Part shown: in pieces, positions 1-8,508 of the stretch
Position numbering within the stretch: position 1 is the stretch's first letter
Layout of the letters: each line of letters starts with the position of its first letter
Assembly: GCA_020725025.1 (NCBI GenBank)
Contig: DYFV01000020.1
Span: forward strand, 1 to 64,000
Direction of reading: 5' to 3'
DNA length: 64,000 bases
From: Azoarcus sp.
GTDB lineage: Bacteria > Pseudomonadota > Gammaproteobacteria > Burkholderiales > Rhodocyclaceae
Made by a program: the position numbers and the translations under genes
The notes under the pieces: generated by a model
Database searches by the model: none
What the model was told of the DNA's origin: nothing
The model's input: the letters and a program-made list of their open reading frames with translations, nothing else

Positions 1-100
1 TGGCCAGCTCCAGGCCGCCGGCGCCCCCGCCGACGATGACGATGCGGTGCCGGGCGCCGTCCGTGTCGGAGCTGCCCGATAGGGTATGTGTCGTTTTCAT
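1..100 (-). CDS. FAD-dependent pyridine nucleotide oxidoreductase, N-terminus only (type II NADH dehydrogenase-like)
   Basis: Only the first 33 residues are inside the window. After a polar 18-residue lead comes a beta strand and dinucleotide-binding loop, IVIVGGGAGGLELA, the FAD-binding GxGxxG of the NADH dehydrogenase II / sulfide-quinone reductase group. The gene starts 27 bases after the alanine racemase stop on the same strand, so it probably belongs to the dadA-ridA-alr transcript. A non-pumping NADH:quinone reductase would suit that position, but with so little sequence other flavoproteins (ferredoxin reductase, sulfide-quinone reductase) cannot be excluded. Confidence 0.6.
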   Translation of the reverse strand, partial: MKTTHTLSGSSDTDGARHRIVIVGGGAGGLELA

Positions 101-127
101 GGCCTTGGTACCTGCTCGGCGCGTCCC

Positions 128-1237
128 TTATCCGCCCACGTAGGAGCGGGCGTAGCGGTTGCCGAGGCTGGTGAGGATCTCGTATCCGATGGTTCCGGCG
201 CGGCCGGCGATGTCGTCGACGGCGAGGTCGGGGCCCGCGATATCGATGAGCGAGCCTTCCCGGATCGAGTTTTCGCCGAGCTCGGTCACGTCGACGAGGA
301 TCGTGTCCATCGAGACGTTGCCGACGACGGGAAGCCGGGTGACGTCGAACTGCACGTAGCCCCGGTTGCCGAGGCTGCGCAGGTAGCCGTCGGCGTAGCC
401 CACGGCGACGGTGGCGATGCGCGAGCGCCGCGTCGCGGTCCATGTATGGCTGTAGCCCACCGGCGTGCCCGCCTCGATGGTACGCGTCTGGACGACCCGC
501 CCTTGCAGGCGGATGACAGGCCGCATCGGATTCGGCGCTCCGGCGACCGGCGCGACGCCATAGAGGGCCGCCCCCGGCCGCACCAGGTCGAAGTGGTAGT
601 CGGCGCCCAGGAAGATGCCCGAGGAGTTGGCGAAGCTCGCCCGGGTCGTGGGCAGGCGGGCGAGCGCGGCCCGGAATCGCTCGAGCTGGGCGCGGTTGGC
701 CGGGTTGGCCTGGTCTTCGGCGCTGGCGAGGTGGCTCATGACGAAGCGCAGGTCGACGCCGCGCAAGCGCTCCGGGTCACCGGCGACGACGTCCAGCTCC
801 TGCGGGCAAAGGCCCAGGCGGGCCATCCCGGTGTCGATCTGCAGGATCGCGGGAAGCGGACGGTCCACCTTGCAGGCGAGGTCGCGCCAGGCGTCGAGCT
901 GCCGCAGGCTGTTCAGGACGGGCACGAGTTCGTGGACCACGAATTCCGGCTCGGCACCGGGCAGCGGGCCGTGCAGGACGTACACGGTCGCATCCGGATG
1001 GAGGACGGGGCGCAGGGCGATCGCCTCGTCCAGATGCGCGACGAAGAAATGGCGGCATCCGGCCTGGTAGAGGGCGGGGGCCACCTTGAGGGCACCCAGG
1101 CCGTAGGCGTCGGCCTTGACGACGGCGGCGCACTCGGCTCCCGCGAGACGCGCCTTCAGCGCCCGCCAGTTGTCGCAGATGGCGCCGAGGTAGATGGTGA
1201 GGAGCGCCCCCGGGTGAAGGGGCTGGCGAGCGCTCAT
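128..1237 (-). CDS. alr: alanine racemase (catabolic, DadX-like role)
   Basis: This PLP enzyme interconverts L- and D-alanine in the cytoplasm. At 369 residues it has the usual family length. The PLP lysine is K41 in AAVVKADAYGLG, and the second catalytic base is Y262 in GYSHTW, followed by the conserved VGYADGY stretch. The start codon lies 2 bases upstream of the ridA-like stop (1240), so the genes are probably translationally linked. Its position directly after dadA and ridA argues for a catabolic role: it converts L-alanine to the D-form that DadA oxidises. The fold and family are clear. The catabolic rather than cell-wall role is inferred from context. Confidence 0.93.
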   Translation of the reverse strand: MSARQPLHPGALLTIYLGAICDNWRALKARLAGAECAAVVKADAYGLGALKVAPALYQAGCRHFFVAHLDEAIALRPVLHPDATVYVLHGPLPGAEPEFVVHELVPVLNSLRQLDAWRDLACKVDRPLPAILQIDTGMARLGLCPQELDVVAGDPERLRGVDLRFVMSHLASAEDQANPANRAQLERFRAALARLPTTRASFANSSGIFLGADYHFDLVRPGAALYGVAPVAGAPNPMRPVIRLQGRVVQTRTIEAGTPVGYSHTWTATRRSRIATVAVGYADGYLRSLGNRGYVQFDVTRLPVVGNVSMDTILVDVTELGENSIREGSLIDIAGPDLAVDDIAGRAGTIGYEILTSLGNRYARSYVGG

Positions 1238-1239
1238 GG

Positions 1240-1617
1240 TCAGCGCTCGATGCGGGCGATCGCGGCGATCTCGACGCGCGCGCCGGTGGGCAGCGCCGCG
1301 ACCTGCACGGTGGAGCGGGCCGGCCGATGCCCGCCGAAGCGGCGTGCGAACACCTCGTTCATCTGCGCGAACTCGCCGAGGTCGGTCATGTAGACGTTCA
1401 CCGAGACCACCTTGCCGAGCGCGCTGCCGCCCGCGGCGAGCACGGCCTCGAGGTTGTCGAAGACCTGCTCGGTCTGGGCCGCGATGTCGCCGGCGACCTT
1501 CTCGCCGGTCGTGGTGAGGGGGATCTGTCCCGAGGTGTGGATCCAGCCGTCGATCACGATGGCCTGGGAGTAGGGGCCGATGGCCTTGGGGGCCTGCTCG
1601 GTGGAAACGATCTGCAT
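1240..1617 (-). CDS. ridA: RidA/YjgF family enamine/imine deaminase
   Basis: A 125-residue RidA-family protein that hydrolyses reactive 2-imino or enamine intermediates to keto acids and ammonia. The active-site arginine is R101 in RSTVQV, and the conserved C-terminal VEIAAIA and central SGQIPL and DNLEAVL stretches are present. The start was chosen at 1617 because AAGGAG sits 7 bases upstream; the reading frame remains open further upstream only as a shadow of dadA. It lies between dadA and alr. DadA releases 2-iminopropionate, an obvious RidA substrate, so the co-transcribed arrangement makes biochemical sense. Confidence 0.93.
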   Translation of the reverse strand: MQIVSTEQAPKAIGPYSQAIVIDGWIHTSGQIPLTTTGEKVAGDIAAQTEQVFDNLEAVLAAGGSALGKVVSVNVYMTDLGEFAQMNEVFARRFGGHRPARSTVQVAALPTGARVEIAAIARIER

Positions 1618-1652
1618 GGAATTCTCCTTGGGGATGTTGTTGTCGGGTTGGT

Positions 1653-2906
1653 TCAGCCGTAGCGGGCGACCGCGAGGTCGTCCACCTCGATCTCGGGCTT
1701 GCGGCCGCTCACCAGGTCGGCCATGACCCGGCCGGTGCCGGCGGCCATGGTCCAGCCCAGGGTGCCGTGGCCGGTGCTCAGATACAGGTTGGGGTAGCGG
1801 GTGCCGCCCACGATGGGGGTGCCGTCGGGGGTCATCGGACGGAGCCCCGTCCAGAACTCGGAGCGGGCGACGTCGCCGCCCTTGGGGAAGAGATCCTTGA
1901 CCACGTATTCGAGGGTCGCGCGCCGCTTCGCATCGAGCTTGAGGTCGAAGCCCGAGAGCTGCGCGGTGCCGCCCACGCGGATGCGGTCGCCAAGCCGCGT
2001 CACCGCCACCTTGTGGGTCTCGTCCATGATGGTGGACTCGGGGGCCTTCGAGGCGTCGGTGATGGGCACCGTGATCGAGTAGCCCTTCACCGGATAGACC
2101 GGGATGTCGATGCCGAGCGGCGCGAGGAGCTTGGGCGAGTAGCTGCCCAGGGCCATCACGTACTTGTCGGCGGTGAGGGTGCCGGCGTCGGTGCGCACGC
2201 CGGCGATGCGGCCGTTCCGGTGATCGAGGCCGTGGATGTTCACGTTGAAGCGGAAGTCGACGCCGAGGCCTTCGGCCATCTTCGCCACGTTCTGAGTGAA
2301 CTTGAAGCAGTCGCCGGTCTCGTCGCCGGGCAGGCGCAGGCCGCCGACGAACTTTTCCTTCACGTGGGCCAGCGCCGGTTCGTAGCGGATGTAACCCTCG
2401 CGGTCGAGCAACTCGTAGGGGACGCCGTGCTCCTCGAGGATCTCGATGTCCTTGCCGAGGCCGTCGAGCTGCTTCTGGGTGCGGAAGAGCTGCAGCAGGC
2501 CGAGGCTGCGCTCGTCGTAGCGGATGCCGGTCTCCGCCCGGAGCTCCTTGAGGCAGTCGCGGCTGTACTCCGCGAGCCGCACCATACGGCTCTTGTTCAA
2601 CCGGTAGCGGCGGGTCGTGCAGTTGCGCAGCATCGCGGCGCTCCAACGCCACATGGCCGGGTCGAGTCGCGGCTTGATCACCAGCGGGCTGTGCTCCATC
2701 AGCATCCACTTGATGGCCTTGAGGGGAACGCCCGGTGCCGCCCACGGCGACGAATAGCCGGGGGAGACCTCGCCGGCGTTGGCGAAGCTGGTCTCGAGGG
2801 CGGCGCCGGGCTGGCGGTCCACGACGGTGACCTGGTGCCCGGCTCGCGCCATGTAGTAGGCCATGGTGGTGCCGATCACCCCACTGCCGAGGATGAGGAC
2901 ATGCAT
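1653..2906 (-). CDS. dadA: D-amino acid dehydrogenase small subunit
   Basis: A membrane-associated flavoprotein of 417 residues that oxidatively deaminates D-amino acids, mainly D-alanine, and passes electrons to the quinone pool. It opens directly with the FAD-binding [19 protein letters not shown]. It also has the DAO-family motifs [19 protein letters not shown], the C-terminal [16 protein letters not shown] and the terminal FAD contact [10 protein letters not shown]. The ATG at 2906 is preceded by AGGAG about 10 bases upstream; upstream in-frame codons are non-homologous. It is first in the dadA-ridA-alr block and divergent from the aldehyde dehydrogenase across a 603-base spacer with operator-like palindromes. 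Confidence 0.94.
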   Translation of the reverse strand: MHVLILGSGVIGTTMAYYMARAGHQVTVVDRQPGAALETSFANAGEVSPGYSSPWAAPGVPLKAIKWMLMEHSPLVIKPRLDPAMWRWSAAMLRNCTTRRYRLNKSRMVRLAEYSRDCLKELRAETGIRYDERSLGLLQLFRTQKQLDGLGKDIEILEEHGVPYELLDREGYIRYEPALAHVKEKFVGGLRLPGDETGDCFKFTQNVAKMAEGLGVDFRFNVNIHGLDHRNGRIAGVRTDAGTLTADKYVMALGSYSPKLLAPLGIDIPVYPVKGYSITVPITDASKAPESTIMDETHKVAVTRLGDRIRVGGTAQLSGFDLKLDAKRRATLEYVVKDLFPKGGDVARSEFWTGLRPMTPDGTPIVGGTRYPNLYLSTGHGTLGWTMAAGTGRVMADLVSGRKPEIEVDDLAVARYG

Positions 2907-2981
2907 GCTGCTGCTCCTGTTCGGGAATTGTCGTAGCGCCGCGGAACGCAACGGGCGTGCCAGTGCCATGCATGTACGAAA

Positions 2982-3004
2982 AAACAACGACTTAGCGATT
3001 GTTT
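2982..3004. promoter_or_regulatory. short inverted repeat near dadA start
   Basis: AAACAA and TTGTTT arms of 6 bases are separated by 11 bases, centred about 87 bases upstream of the dadA start. This is the most A+T-rich part of the divergent spacer, so it could belong to the dadA promoter or be a regulator site. The arms are short and chance occurrence is possible. Confidence 0.3.
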
Positions 3005-3026
3005 GGAGGGGGTGTCGAAGTCGCGT

Positions 3027-3042
3027 GTATCGAAATCGATAC
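3027..3042. promoter_or_regulatory. palindromic operator-like site 1 (dadA / aldehyde dehydrogenase divergent region)
   Basis: GTATCGA-AA-TCGATAC is a perfect 7+7 inverted repeat with a 2-base centre. Its centre is 85 bases from that of the related site at 3112-3127, about eight helical turns. A homodimeric transcription factor bound at both could loop the DNA and control both divergent genes. The candidate regulator is the Lrp/AsnC protein at 6605-7108, whose own start region carries a matching half-site. The palindrome is seen; the protein assignment is inference. Confidence 0.55.
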
Positions 3043-3110
3043 GGACTCCCCCGCGGAAGCCTGCCGCGGCTCCCCCTCGTTTCTTTGGGCCGCGCGGTGT
3101 TTCGGGTGGC

Positions 3111-3128
3111 TGTATCGATTTCAATACA
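3111..3128. promoter_or_regulatory. palindromic operator-like site 2
   Basis: TGTATCGATTTCAATACA is an imperfect palindrome sharing the GTATCGA half with the site at 3027-3042; one position differs in the right half. It lies 382 bases upstream of the aldehyde dehydrogenase start. The rest of the spacer, 3129-3509, holds no recognisable gene. Its G+C content is close to that of coding DNA, but its reading frames have no family features. Confidence 0.5.
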
Positions 3129-3509
3129 TCTGTAACGAAATGCGCACGACACGGACCTGCATGTCGCTGCCGCGTCGTGCGGACGCCTCGTCATCGTCCC
3201 CGAGCCCCACGCCGGAGCGCTTACCCGAGGTCGCGGCCCTCGGGGTTGCCGCCCGCACGCCATAGGCGCCTGCGCCGGGAGGGGGCCGGATGAGCCGGGA
3301 CATCGGCCCCGGAGTCGGTCTTCGGGCCGCTATTCGCGCTCTTCCGCAGGAAATTTCGTCGAGCCCGCGAATTCGCCATTTGCTGCTGTTGAGCGCCGCT
3401 TCGACGCGGCGATCGTCCGTCCGTCCATCCCTAAGCTGTGTCCATCGGTTTCGCGCCCCCTCCGGCGGCGACGAATGCCACCCCAAAAACCCAATGCGGA
3501 GGATGTGCG

Positions 3510-5000
3510 ATGACTTCGACCCTGACCCTCACGCCGGTGCGTGACGACCTGCTCCAATCCCGCAACTTCATCGGTGGACAATGGTGTGAAGGCGTCGACG
3601 GCCGAACCTTCGACATCCTCGACCCGGCGGACGACAGTCGCATCGTGGCGGTGCCCGACAGCAGCGCTGCGGACGCCAAAGCCGCCGTAGATGCCGCCAG
3701 CGCCGCCTTCCCGGCATGGCGGGACACCCCGGCACGCCAGCGCGCGCAGCTGCTCAAGCGCTGGCATGCCGCGATCCTTGCGAACCAGGAGGATCTCGGG
3801 CGGCTTATCTCCCGGGAGCAGGGCAAGCCGCTCGCGGAAGGGCGAGGCGAAGTGCTGTACGCGGCGAGCTACGTGGAGTGGTTCGCAGAGGAGGCGGTCC
3901 GCGCCTACGGCGACCTCATCCCGGCCCCCGTGGGTGGGCGCCGCATGTCGGTGGTCAAGGAGCCGGTCGGCGTGGTCGCGGCGGTGACCCCGTGGAACTT
4001 CCCCGCGGCGATGATCGCCCGCAAGATCGCGCCCGCCCTGGCCGCCGGCTGCACCGTGGTGTGCAAGCCCGCCGAGGACACCCCGCTCACCTCGCTCGCG
4101 CTGGTGCGGCTCGCCGAAGAGGCCGGCCTGCCCGCGGGCACGCTCAACATCGTCACCGCCTCGCGGGAGACCACGCCGGCCGTGGTCGGCGAGTGGCTGG
4201 CCGATGCCCGGGTGCGCAAGATCACCTTCACCGGCTCGACCCCGGTGGGCAAGCACCTCGCCCGCGAGTCGGCCTCCACCCTGAAGAAGCTCTCCCTCGA
4301 GCTGGGCGGCAACGCGCCCTTCATCGTGTTCGAGGACGCCGACCTCGACGCCGCCGTCGAGGGGCTGATGGCGGCCAAGTTCCGCAACGGCGGGCAGACC
4401 TGCGTGAGCCCCAACCGGGTCTTCGTGCACGACGCGGTCCATGACGCCTTCGTCGCCAAGCTCGCCGAGCGCATGAGCAAGCTCACCGTGGGGCCCGCGA
4501 CCCGTCCCGACGCGCTCATCGGGCCGATGATCAATGCGCGCGCCGTGGAGAAGATCCTGCGCCACATCCAGGACGCCCTCGACAAGGGCGCCAGGCTCGT
4601 GCTCGGCAACACCCGTGCCCTCGATCAGTTCGGCCCCAACTACGTGATGCCCGCCCTCATCACGGGGGCGACCACCGAGATGGCGCTCGCCCACGAGGAA
4701 ACCTTCGGTCCCGTGGTGCCGGTGTTCCGCTTCGGCAGCGAAGCGGAGGTGGTCGAGATCGCCAACGCCACGCCCTACGGTCTCGCTTCCTATTTCTACT
4801 CGAACGACATGGACCGGGTGTGGCGCGTCGCGGCCGCGCTCGAGTCGGGCATCGTCGCGATCAACGAGGGGGCGTTCGCGTCCGAGGCCGCGCCCTTCGG
4901 CGGAATCAAGGACTCCGGCTACGGCCGCGAAGGCTCGCGCTACGGCCTCGACGAGTACATGCATACCAAATATCTGTGCCAGGGCAACCTGAAGCGCTGA
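3510..5000 (+). CDS. NAD(P)-dependent succinate/glutarate-semialdehyde dehydrogenase family
   Basis: A 496-residue aldehyde dehydrogenase oxidising a short semialdehyde to the dicarboxylate. Visible are the cofactor-site VTPWNFPAAMIARKIAPALA, the general-base motif LELGGNAPF, the catalytic cysteine in NGGQTCVSPNR and the C-terminal EAAPFGGIKDSGYGREG, which is typical of the GabD/DavD branch. The ATG at 3510 was chosen for GCGGAGGA upstream; an in-frame ATG at 3438 would add 24 residues without homology. It is divergent from dadA and followed by a porin 80 bases downstream. The exact substrate (succinate or glutarate semialdehyde) is not decided by sequence. Confidence 0.88.
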   Translation: MTSTLTLTPVRDDLLQSRNFIGGQWCEGVDGRTFDILDPADDSRIVAVPDSSAADAKAAVDAASAAFPAWRDTPARQRAQLLKRWHAAILANQEDLGRLISREQGKPLAEGRGEVLYAASYVEWFAEEAVRAYGDLIPAPVGGRRMSVVKEPVGVVAAVTPWNFPAAMIARKIAPALAAGCTVVCKPAEDTPLTSLALVRLAEEAGLPAGTLNIVTASRETTPAVVGEWLADARVRKITFTGSTPVGKHLARESASTLKKLSLELGGNAPFIVFEDADLDAAVEGLMAAKFRNGGQTCVSPNRVFVHDAVHDAFVAKLAERMSKLTVGPATRPDALIGPMINARAVEKILRHIQDALDKGARLVLGNTRALDQFGPNYVMPALITGATTEMALAHEETFGPVVPVFRFGSEAEVVEIANATPYGLASYFYSNDMDRVWRVAAALESGIVAINEGAFASEAAPFGGIKDSGYGREGSRYGLDEYMHTKYLCQGNLKR

Positions 5001-5080
5001 TCCCTGCACCGTGTCGGGGTCGATGGAGGCCGGCACGGTGCGATATCCACTCCACCTCCATCGGGTTACGGGAGACATTA

Positions 5081-6064
5081 ATGCAACACACAAACTACAA
5101 CCGAACCGGCCGAAACGTGCTGCTGGCCTGCGCCCTCGCGGTGCCCGCCGTCAGTGCGCAAGCTGAGGGCAACGTGAAGATCTACGGTCTGCTCGACCTC
5201 GGCATCGTCAAGCGCAGCAATCAGGACTCGGCGAGTCTCGACCGCGGCGCCAACAACCGGATCGGGTTCCAGGGTACCGAAGACCTGGGTAACGGTCTTT
5301 CCGCGACTTTCCACCTGCAGGCCCGCTTCAGTCCGGATACCGGGGCCCAGGAGCGCGCCGCAGTGTTCTGGCAGGGCGAGACCACGGTGGGCCTCGCCAG
5401 CAAGAGCTGGGGCGCGGTGCGCCTGGGCCGGGCGCTCACGCCGATGTGGCAGAAGAACTGGAAGTTCGAGCCCTGGGGCGCGAGCGGCTTCAATGCCTCG
5501 CTCAACTCCTTCCAGGTTCCGGGCTTCAGCGCCGACGGTACCAACGATGCCACGATGGGTTTCGCGAATTTCGCCCGGAGCCCCAACGCGGTGTTCTACA
5601 ACTCGCCGACGCTGAACGGCTTCAGCCTCGGCGTGTCCGGGCAGGTGGAGAAGGAGGCCAACGCGCGCGGGCGCCATCGCGGCCTCTCCCTGAACTATGA
5701 CAACGGCCCTGTCGCCCTGATGCTGTCCGGCGAGCAGAACACCGACCGCGACCGCATCGGTTTCGTCGCCGCCTCGTACACCCTCGGAGCGGCGCGGCTG
5801 ATGGGCTCCTTCACCCGCGTCGACAACCGGGAGGCCGATGACCAGAGGAGCTACGTGGTGGCTGCGACCTACGAGATCGGTCCCGGCAGCGTGCGCGGCG
5901 GCTTCGGGCGCAACGTGGACACGGACGTGAGCCGGATCTCGCTGGGCTACCTGCATCCCCTGTCCAAGCGCACCAAGATCTACCTGGACGGCTGGCGCCA
6001 TCGCACGACCGTGTCGGCGAGCACCTACAACGGCGTGGCGCTCGGCATCAACCACAAGTTCTGA
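5081..6064 (+). CDS. Gram-negative general porin (betaproteobacterial type)
   Basis: An outer-membrane beta-barrel of 327 residues. It has an N-terminal signal peptide (hydrophobic LLACALAVPAVSAQA, cleaved about residue 28), then NVKIYGLLDLGI, the classical opening strand of betaproteobacterial porins. The family signature RIGFQGTEDLGNGLSA follows, and the barrel ends with the terminal phenylalanine (INHKF) needed for BAM recognition. The start ATG follows GGGAGA. It stands 80 bases after the aldehyde dehydrogenase and is closed by a strong terminator, so the two genes may form a small operon for uptake and oxidation of one substrate. Confidence 0.92.
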   Translation: MQHTNYNRTGRNVLLACALAVPAVSAQAEGNVKIYGLLDLGIVKRSNQDSASLDRGANNRIGFQGTEDLGNGLSATFHLQARFSPDTGAQERAAVFWQGETTVGLASKSWGAVRLGRALTPMWQKNWKFEPWGASGFNASLNSFQVPGFSADGTNDATMGFANFARSPNAVFYNSPTLNGFSLGVSGQVEKEANARGRHRGLSLNYDNGPVALMLSGEQNTDRDRIGFVAASYTLGAARLMGSFTRVDNREADDQRSYVVAATYEIGPGSVRGGFGRNVDTDVSRISLGYLHPLSKRTKIYLDGWRHRTTVSASTYNGVALGINHKF

Positions 6065-6101
6065 CCGCGCCAGCGGCGCAATTCGTTTCTTCCTCCTCTT
6101 T

Positions 6102-6149
6102 CGGCCGGGGCTTCACGGGGATTTCACCGAGGCTCCGGCCGTTTTCTTT
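6102..6149 (+). terminator. intrinsic terminator after the porin
   Basis: Arms CGGCCGGGGC and GCTCCGGCCG (one mismatch) with a 20-base loop are followed by TTTTCTTT. It lies 37 bases downstream of the porin stop, in the expected place and orientation. Confidence 0.85.
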
Positions 6150-6487
6150 GTGGCACACGCGACCTGGGTTGAAGCCGGAGTCTTCGCCGTCCTTCCCGAC
6201 GCTCAGGATCGTCACCCGAAGCGCCAATCGCCACCAGAGCACGGTGGAGGACCTGATGGCGCAGCGCATCGAGATCGAAGCGATCGTTGGCGACGTCGTG
6301 ATCGAGTCGCTTTGTATACAGGGGACGAAGGCGGGCGGCCGGAAGTCGAAGGCCGTGCGGGCACCGAGCCCGCCAGAATCATGCGCCGTGCGCAGAGCTC
6401 GCGCCGCATCCATGCAAGCGCTGCGACGCGGGGTCACACATTGTCGAGCATGGGGACCAAGAGGGGGGGCCGGCAAGCGCTTCGACC

Positions 6488-6537
6488 GCATTTCGATTCA
6501 TTGTCGAAATGCCCGATGCCGGCCGGCGTTCGGCATC
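6488..6537. repeat. two adjacent perfect inverted repeats in a gene-free convergent spacer
   Basis: The spacer 6065-6604, between the convergent porin and lrp genes, shows no convincing gene. Near its end, GCATTTCGA and TCGAAATGC (9-base arms, 7-base loop, 6488-6512) are followed two bases later by GATGCCG and CGGCATC (7-base arms, 9-base loop, 6515-6537). No T-run follows either hairpin on either strand. They could be RNA-stabilising 3' structures of the lrp messenger, a repeat-family element or protein sites. Confidence 0.5.
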
Positions 6538-6604
6538 ACGTCAGGCGTCGAGGCGGAAATGCTCGGTGAATGCACAGGCCACCAGGCCGCAATGCGTCAC
6601 CGCA

Positions 6605-7108
6605 TCACTCCCAGCTCGGCTCTCCCGTTATGAGAAGGTTCAGCGGATATTCGTGTCGCTCGAGCGGCTGACGCAATACGATCCGGCTTGAAAACTTCAC
6701 GATCCCGATATCGTCTTCCAACAGCCGCTCCATGAGCGCCTGAAAATAGGCAACACTAGGCGCCACGATCTTCAGAAGGTAATCGTAACCGCCACTGACG
6801 TTGTAGCATTCGACGATCTCGGGGTACTTGCCGACCCCCGCCTCGAATTTGCGGAAGTCGTGCACGTGATGGCTGCCGAGGGTCACCTCGGAAAACACGA
6901 TGACGTAGCTGCCGAGCTTCTCCAACGCGACATCCGCGCCGTAGCCCCGGATAACGCCGATTTCCTGAAGCCGTTTCGTGCGGGCCAGGCATGGGCTCTC
7001 ACTGAGGCCGACGGCTGCGGCCAGCTCGACATTCGTACAGCGTCCTTCGCGCTGAAGATGCACGAGAATCTTGATGTCGAACTGGTCGAGGGATGCTGAA
7101 GATCGCAT
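6605..7108 (-). CDS. Lrp/AsnC family transcriptional regulator
   Basis: 167 residues: an N-terminal winged helix-turn-helix (about residues 8-67, with DIKILVHLQREGRCTNVELA, then VGLSESPCLARTKRLQ as the recognition region) and a C-terminal RAM/AsnC effector domain (about 75-150, with VSGGYDYLLKIVA). Regulators of this family sense amino acids and usually control adjacent catabolic genes. It is 31 bases downstream of the aminotransferase stop and may be co-transcribed, but a half-operator matching the dadA palindromes overlaps its start. It resembles the second Lrp protein at 34153-34650 over its whole length. Confidence 0.92.
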   Translation of the reverse strand: MRSSASLDQFDIKILVHLQREGRCTNVELAAAVGLSESPCLARTKRLQEIGVIRGYGADVALEKLGSYVIVFSEVTLGSHHVHDFRKFEAGVGKYPEIVECYNVSGGYDYLLKIVAPSVAYFQALMERLLEDDIGIVKFSSRIVLRQPLERHEYPLNLLITGEPSWE

Positions 7109-7109
7109 G

Positions 7110-7118
7110 AATCGATAC
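7110..7118 (-). promoter_or_regulatory. half-operator at the lrp start
   Basis: On the minus strand GTATCGATT lies just before the ATG of the Lrp/AsnC gene. It is identical over nine bases to the left part of the palindrome at 3112-3127. The right half is poorly conserved. This suggests autoregulation by the same protein that binds the dadA region. A nine-base match alone is weak evidence. Confidence 0.35.
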
Positions 7119-7139
7119 TAGCATCAGTGGCGGGCGCGC

Positions 7140-8492
7140 TTACCTCGGCTTTGCCGATTGCGCCGTGGTGAGCGCTTCGTCGAGCACCTCGATCACCATG
7201 CCGGCCTGTTCCGCCGACAGCACCAGGGGCGGCCGAATCTTGAGCACGTTGTGCCCCATGGCGCAGGCGCTGAGCAGTACACCCTTGTCGCGCATGCGAT
7301 TGACCACCCGGGTGGTGAGCTCACGGTCGGGCGTGCGGGATGCGCGGTCGGAGACGAGTTCCACGCCGACGAACATGCCCACGCCGCGCACGTCGCCGAT
7401 CGCCTCGTGCCGGTTCGCAAGCTCGGCGATGCCCTCGCGCAGGATCGTCCCGACCCGGGCCGCATGTTGCACCAGGCCTTCCTTTTCGATCGTATCCAGC
7501 ACTGCCAGCGCCGCCGCGCACGACACGGTATTGCCGGCGAAGGTGTTGAAGTACCGCGAGTTCTTGCCGAACTCCGCCAGCGCGTCGGCGGTGGCCAGCA
7601 GTCCCGCGATCGGTTGCCCATTGCCCATGGGCTTGCCCATGGTGACGATGTCCGGGATGACCCCGTGACGCTGGAAGCCCCACATGTGCTCGCCCGTGCG
7701 GCCGAAGCCGGGCTGGACCTCGTCGGCGACGAAGAGGCCGCCGGCGCGCTTGATCGCGTCCACTGCGCCCCTCAGGAAGCCCGCCGGGTCGGGAAGAATG
7801 CCGTCGCTGGTGAACACGGAGTCGACGATCAGCGCCGCCGGCTTGATGCCGTGGCGCTTCAGATCGGCGATCGCCGCCTCGACGTCGTGCGTGAAGCGTT
7901 CGGAGAGGTCGGCGCCTTCGGCATGATAGCGGCTCGGTGCCCGGACCAGGCGAACGTGGGCGCCGAGATCGACCGTCACGCCGAGGGAGGGCGAGAACTT
8001 CGATACGGCGTCGGTGAAGCCGTGATAGGCGGTCTCGGTCACGATCACGCCCGTGCCGCCGGTGCGGACCTGGGCGATGCGATAGGCGAGGTCGTTCGCC
8101 TCGCTGCCCGTGCAGGTCAGCATGAGGTGAGCGAGTTCGGTCTCGCGCACGGTCGCGAGCAGGCGTTCGGCCAGTTCGAGAATCGTGTCGTGCAGATAGC
8201 GGGTGTTGGTGGCGAGAATCTGCACCTGCTTGCAGATCGCCTCGGTCACGGCCGGATGGCAATGCCCGAGGGAGGCGACGTTGTTGTAGATGTCGAGGTA
8301 ACGGCGTCCTTCCGGATCGATCAGCCAAACCCCTTCGCCGCGCACGATGTGCAGCGGATGCTCGTACATCAGCCGATAGGCCGGGCCGAGCAGGGCGTCG
8401 CGCCGGGCTATCATCGCCGCGGTGACGGGACCCACGTCGACGCGCCCGGGGATGTAGGCGTTGACCATGTTGAGGTCGGTGGTGCTTTTCAT
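7140..8492 (-). CDS. class III PLP aminotransferase / phospho-lyase-like enzyme
   Basis: A 450-residue fold-type I PLP enzyme of class III. The Schiff-base lysine is K287 in VTMGKPMGNGQP, the pyridine-nitrogen aspartate is D257 in VADEVQPGFGRTG, and the phosphate-cup GSEAND stretch is at 129-134. The sequence style (NNVASLGHCHPAV, YLHDTILELAERLL, MWGFQRHGVIPDIVTMGKPMGNG) is that of the AGXT2-like subgroup. That subgroup includes ethanolamine-phosphate and phosphohydroxylysine phospho-lyases as well as true transaminases. The gene immediately upstream is an APH-type small-molecule kinase, which favours a phospho-lyase reading. The start at 8492 has GGAAAAGA upstream. Family certain; reaction inferred. 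Confidence 0.88.
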   Translation of the reverse strand: MKSTTDLNMVNAYIPGRVDVGPVTAAMIARRDALLGPAYRLMYEHPLHIVRGEGVWLIDPEGRRYLDIYNNVASLGHCHPAVTEAICKQVQILATNTRYLHDTILELAERLLATVRETELAHLMLTCTGSEANDLAYRIAQVRTGGTGVIVTETAYHGFTDAVSKFSPSLGVTVDLGAHVRLVRAPSRYHAEGADLSERFTHDVEAAIADLKRHGIKPAALIVDSVFTSDGILPDPAGFLRGAVDAIKRAGGLFVADEVQPGFGRTGEHMWGFQRHGVIPDIVTMGKPMGNGQPIAGLLATADALAEFGKNSRYFNTFAGNTVSCAAALAVLDTIEKEGLVQHAARVGTILREGIAELANRHEAIGDVRGVGMFVGVELVSDRASRTPDRELTTRVVNRMRDKGVLLSACAMGHNVLKIRPPLVLSAEQAGMVIEVLDEALTTAQSAKPR

Positions 8493-8508
8493 AGTCTTTT
8501 CCTTTTCC

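Noticed and set aside
6148-6633. Possible gene in the porin-lrp spacer (161 codons plus strand)
   Set aside because: No ribosome site, no family features, and several competing frames are open in the same stretch.
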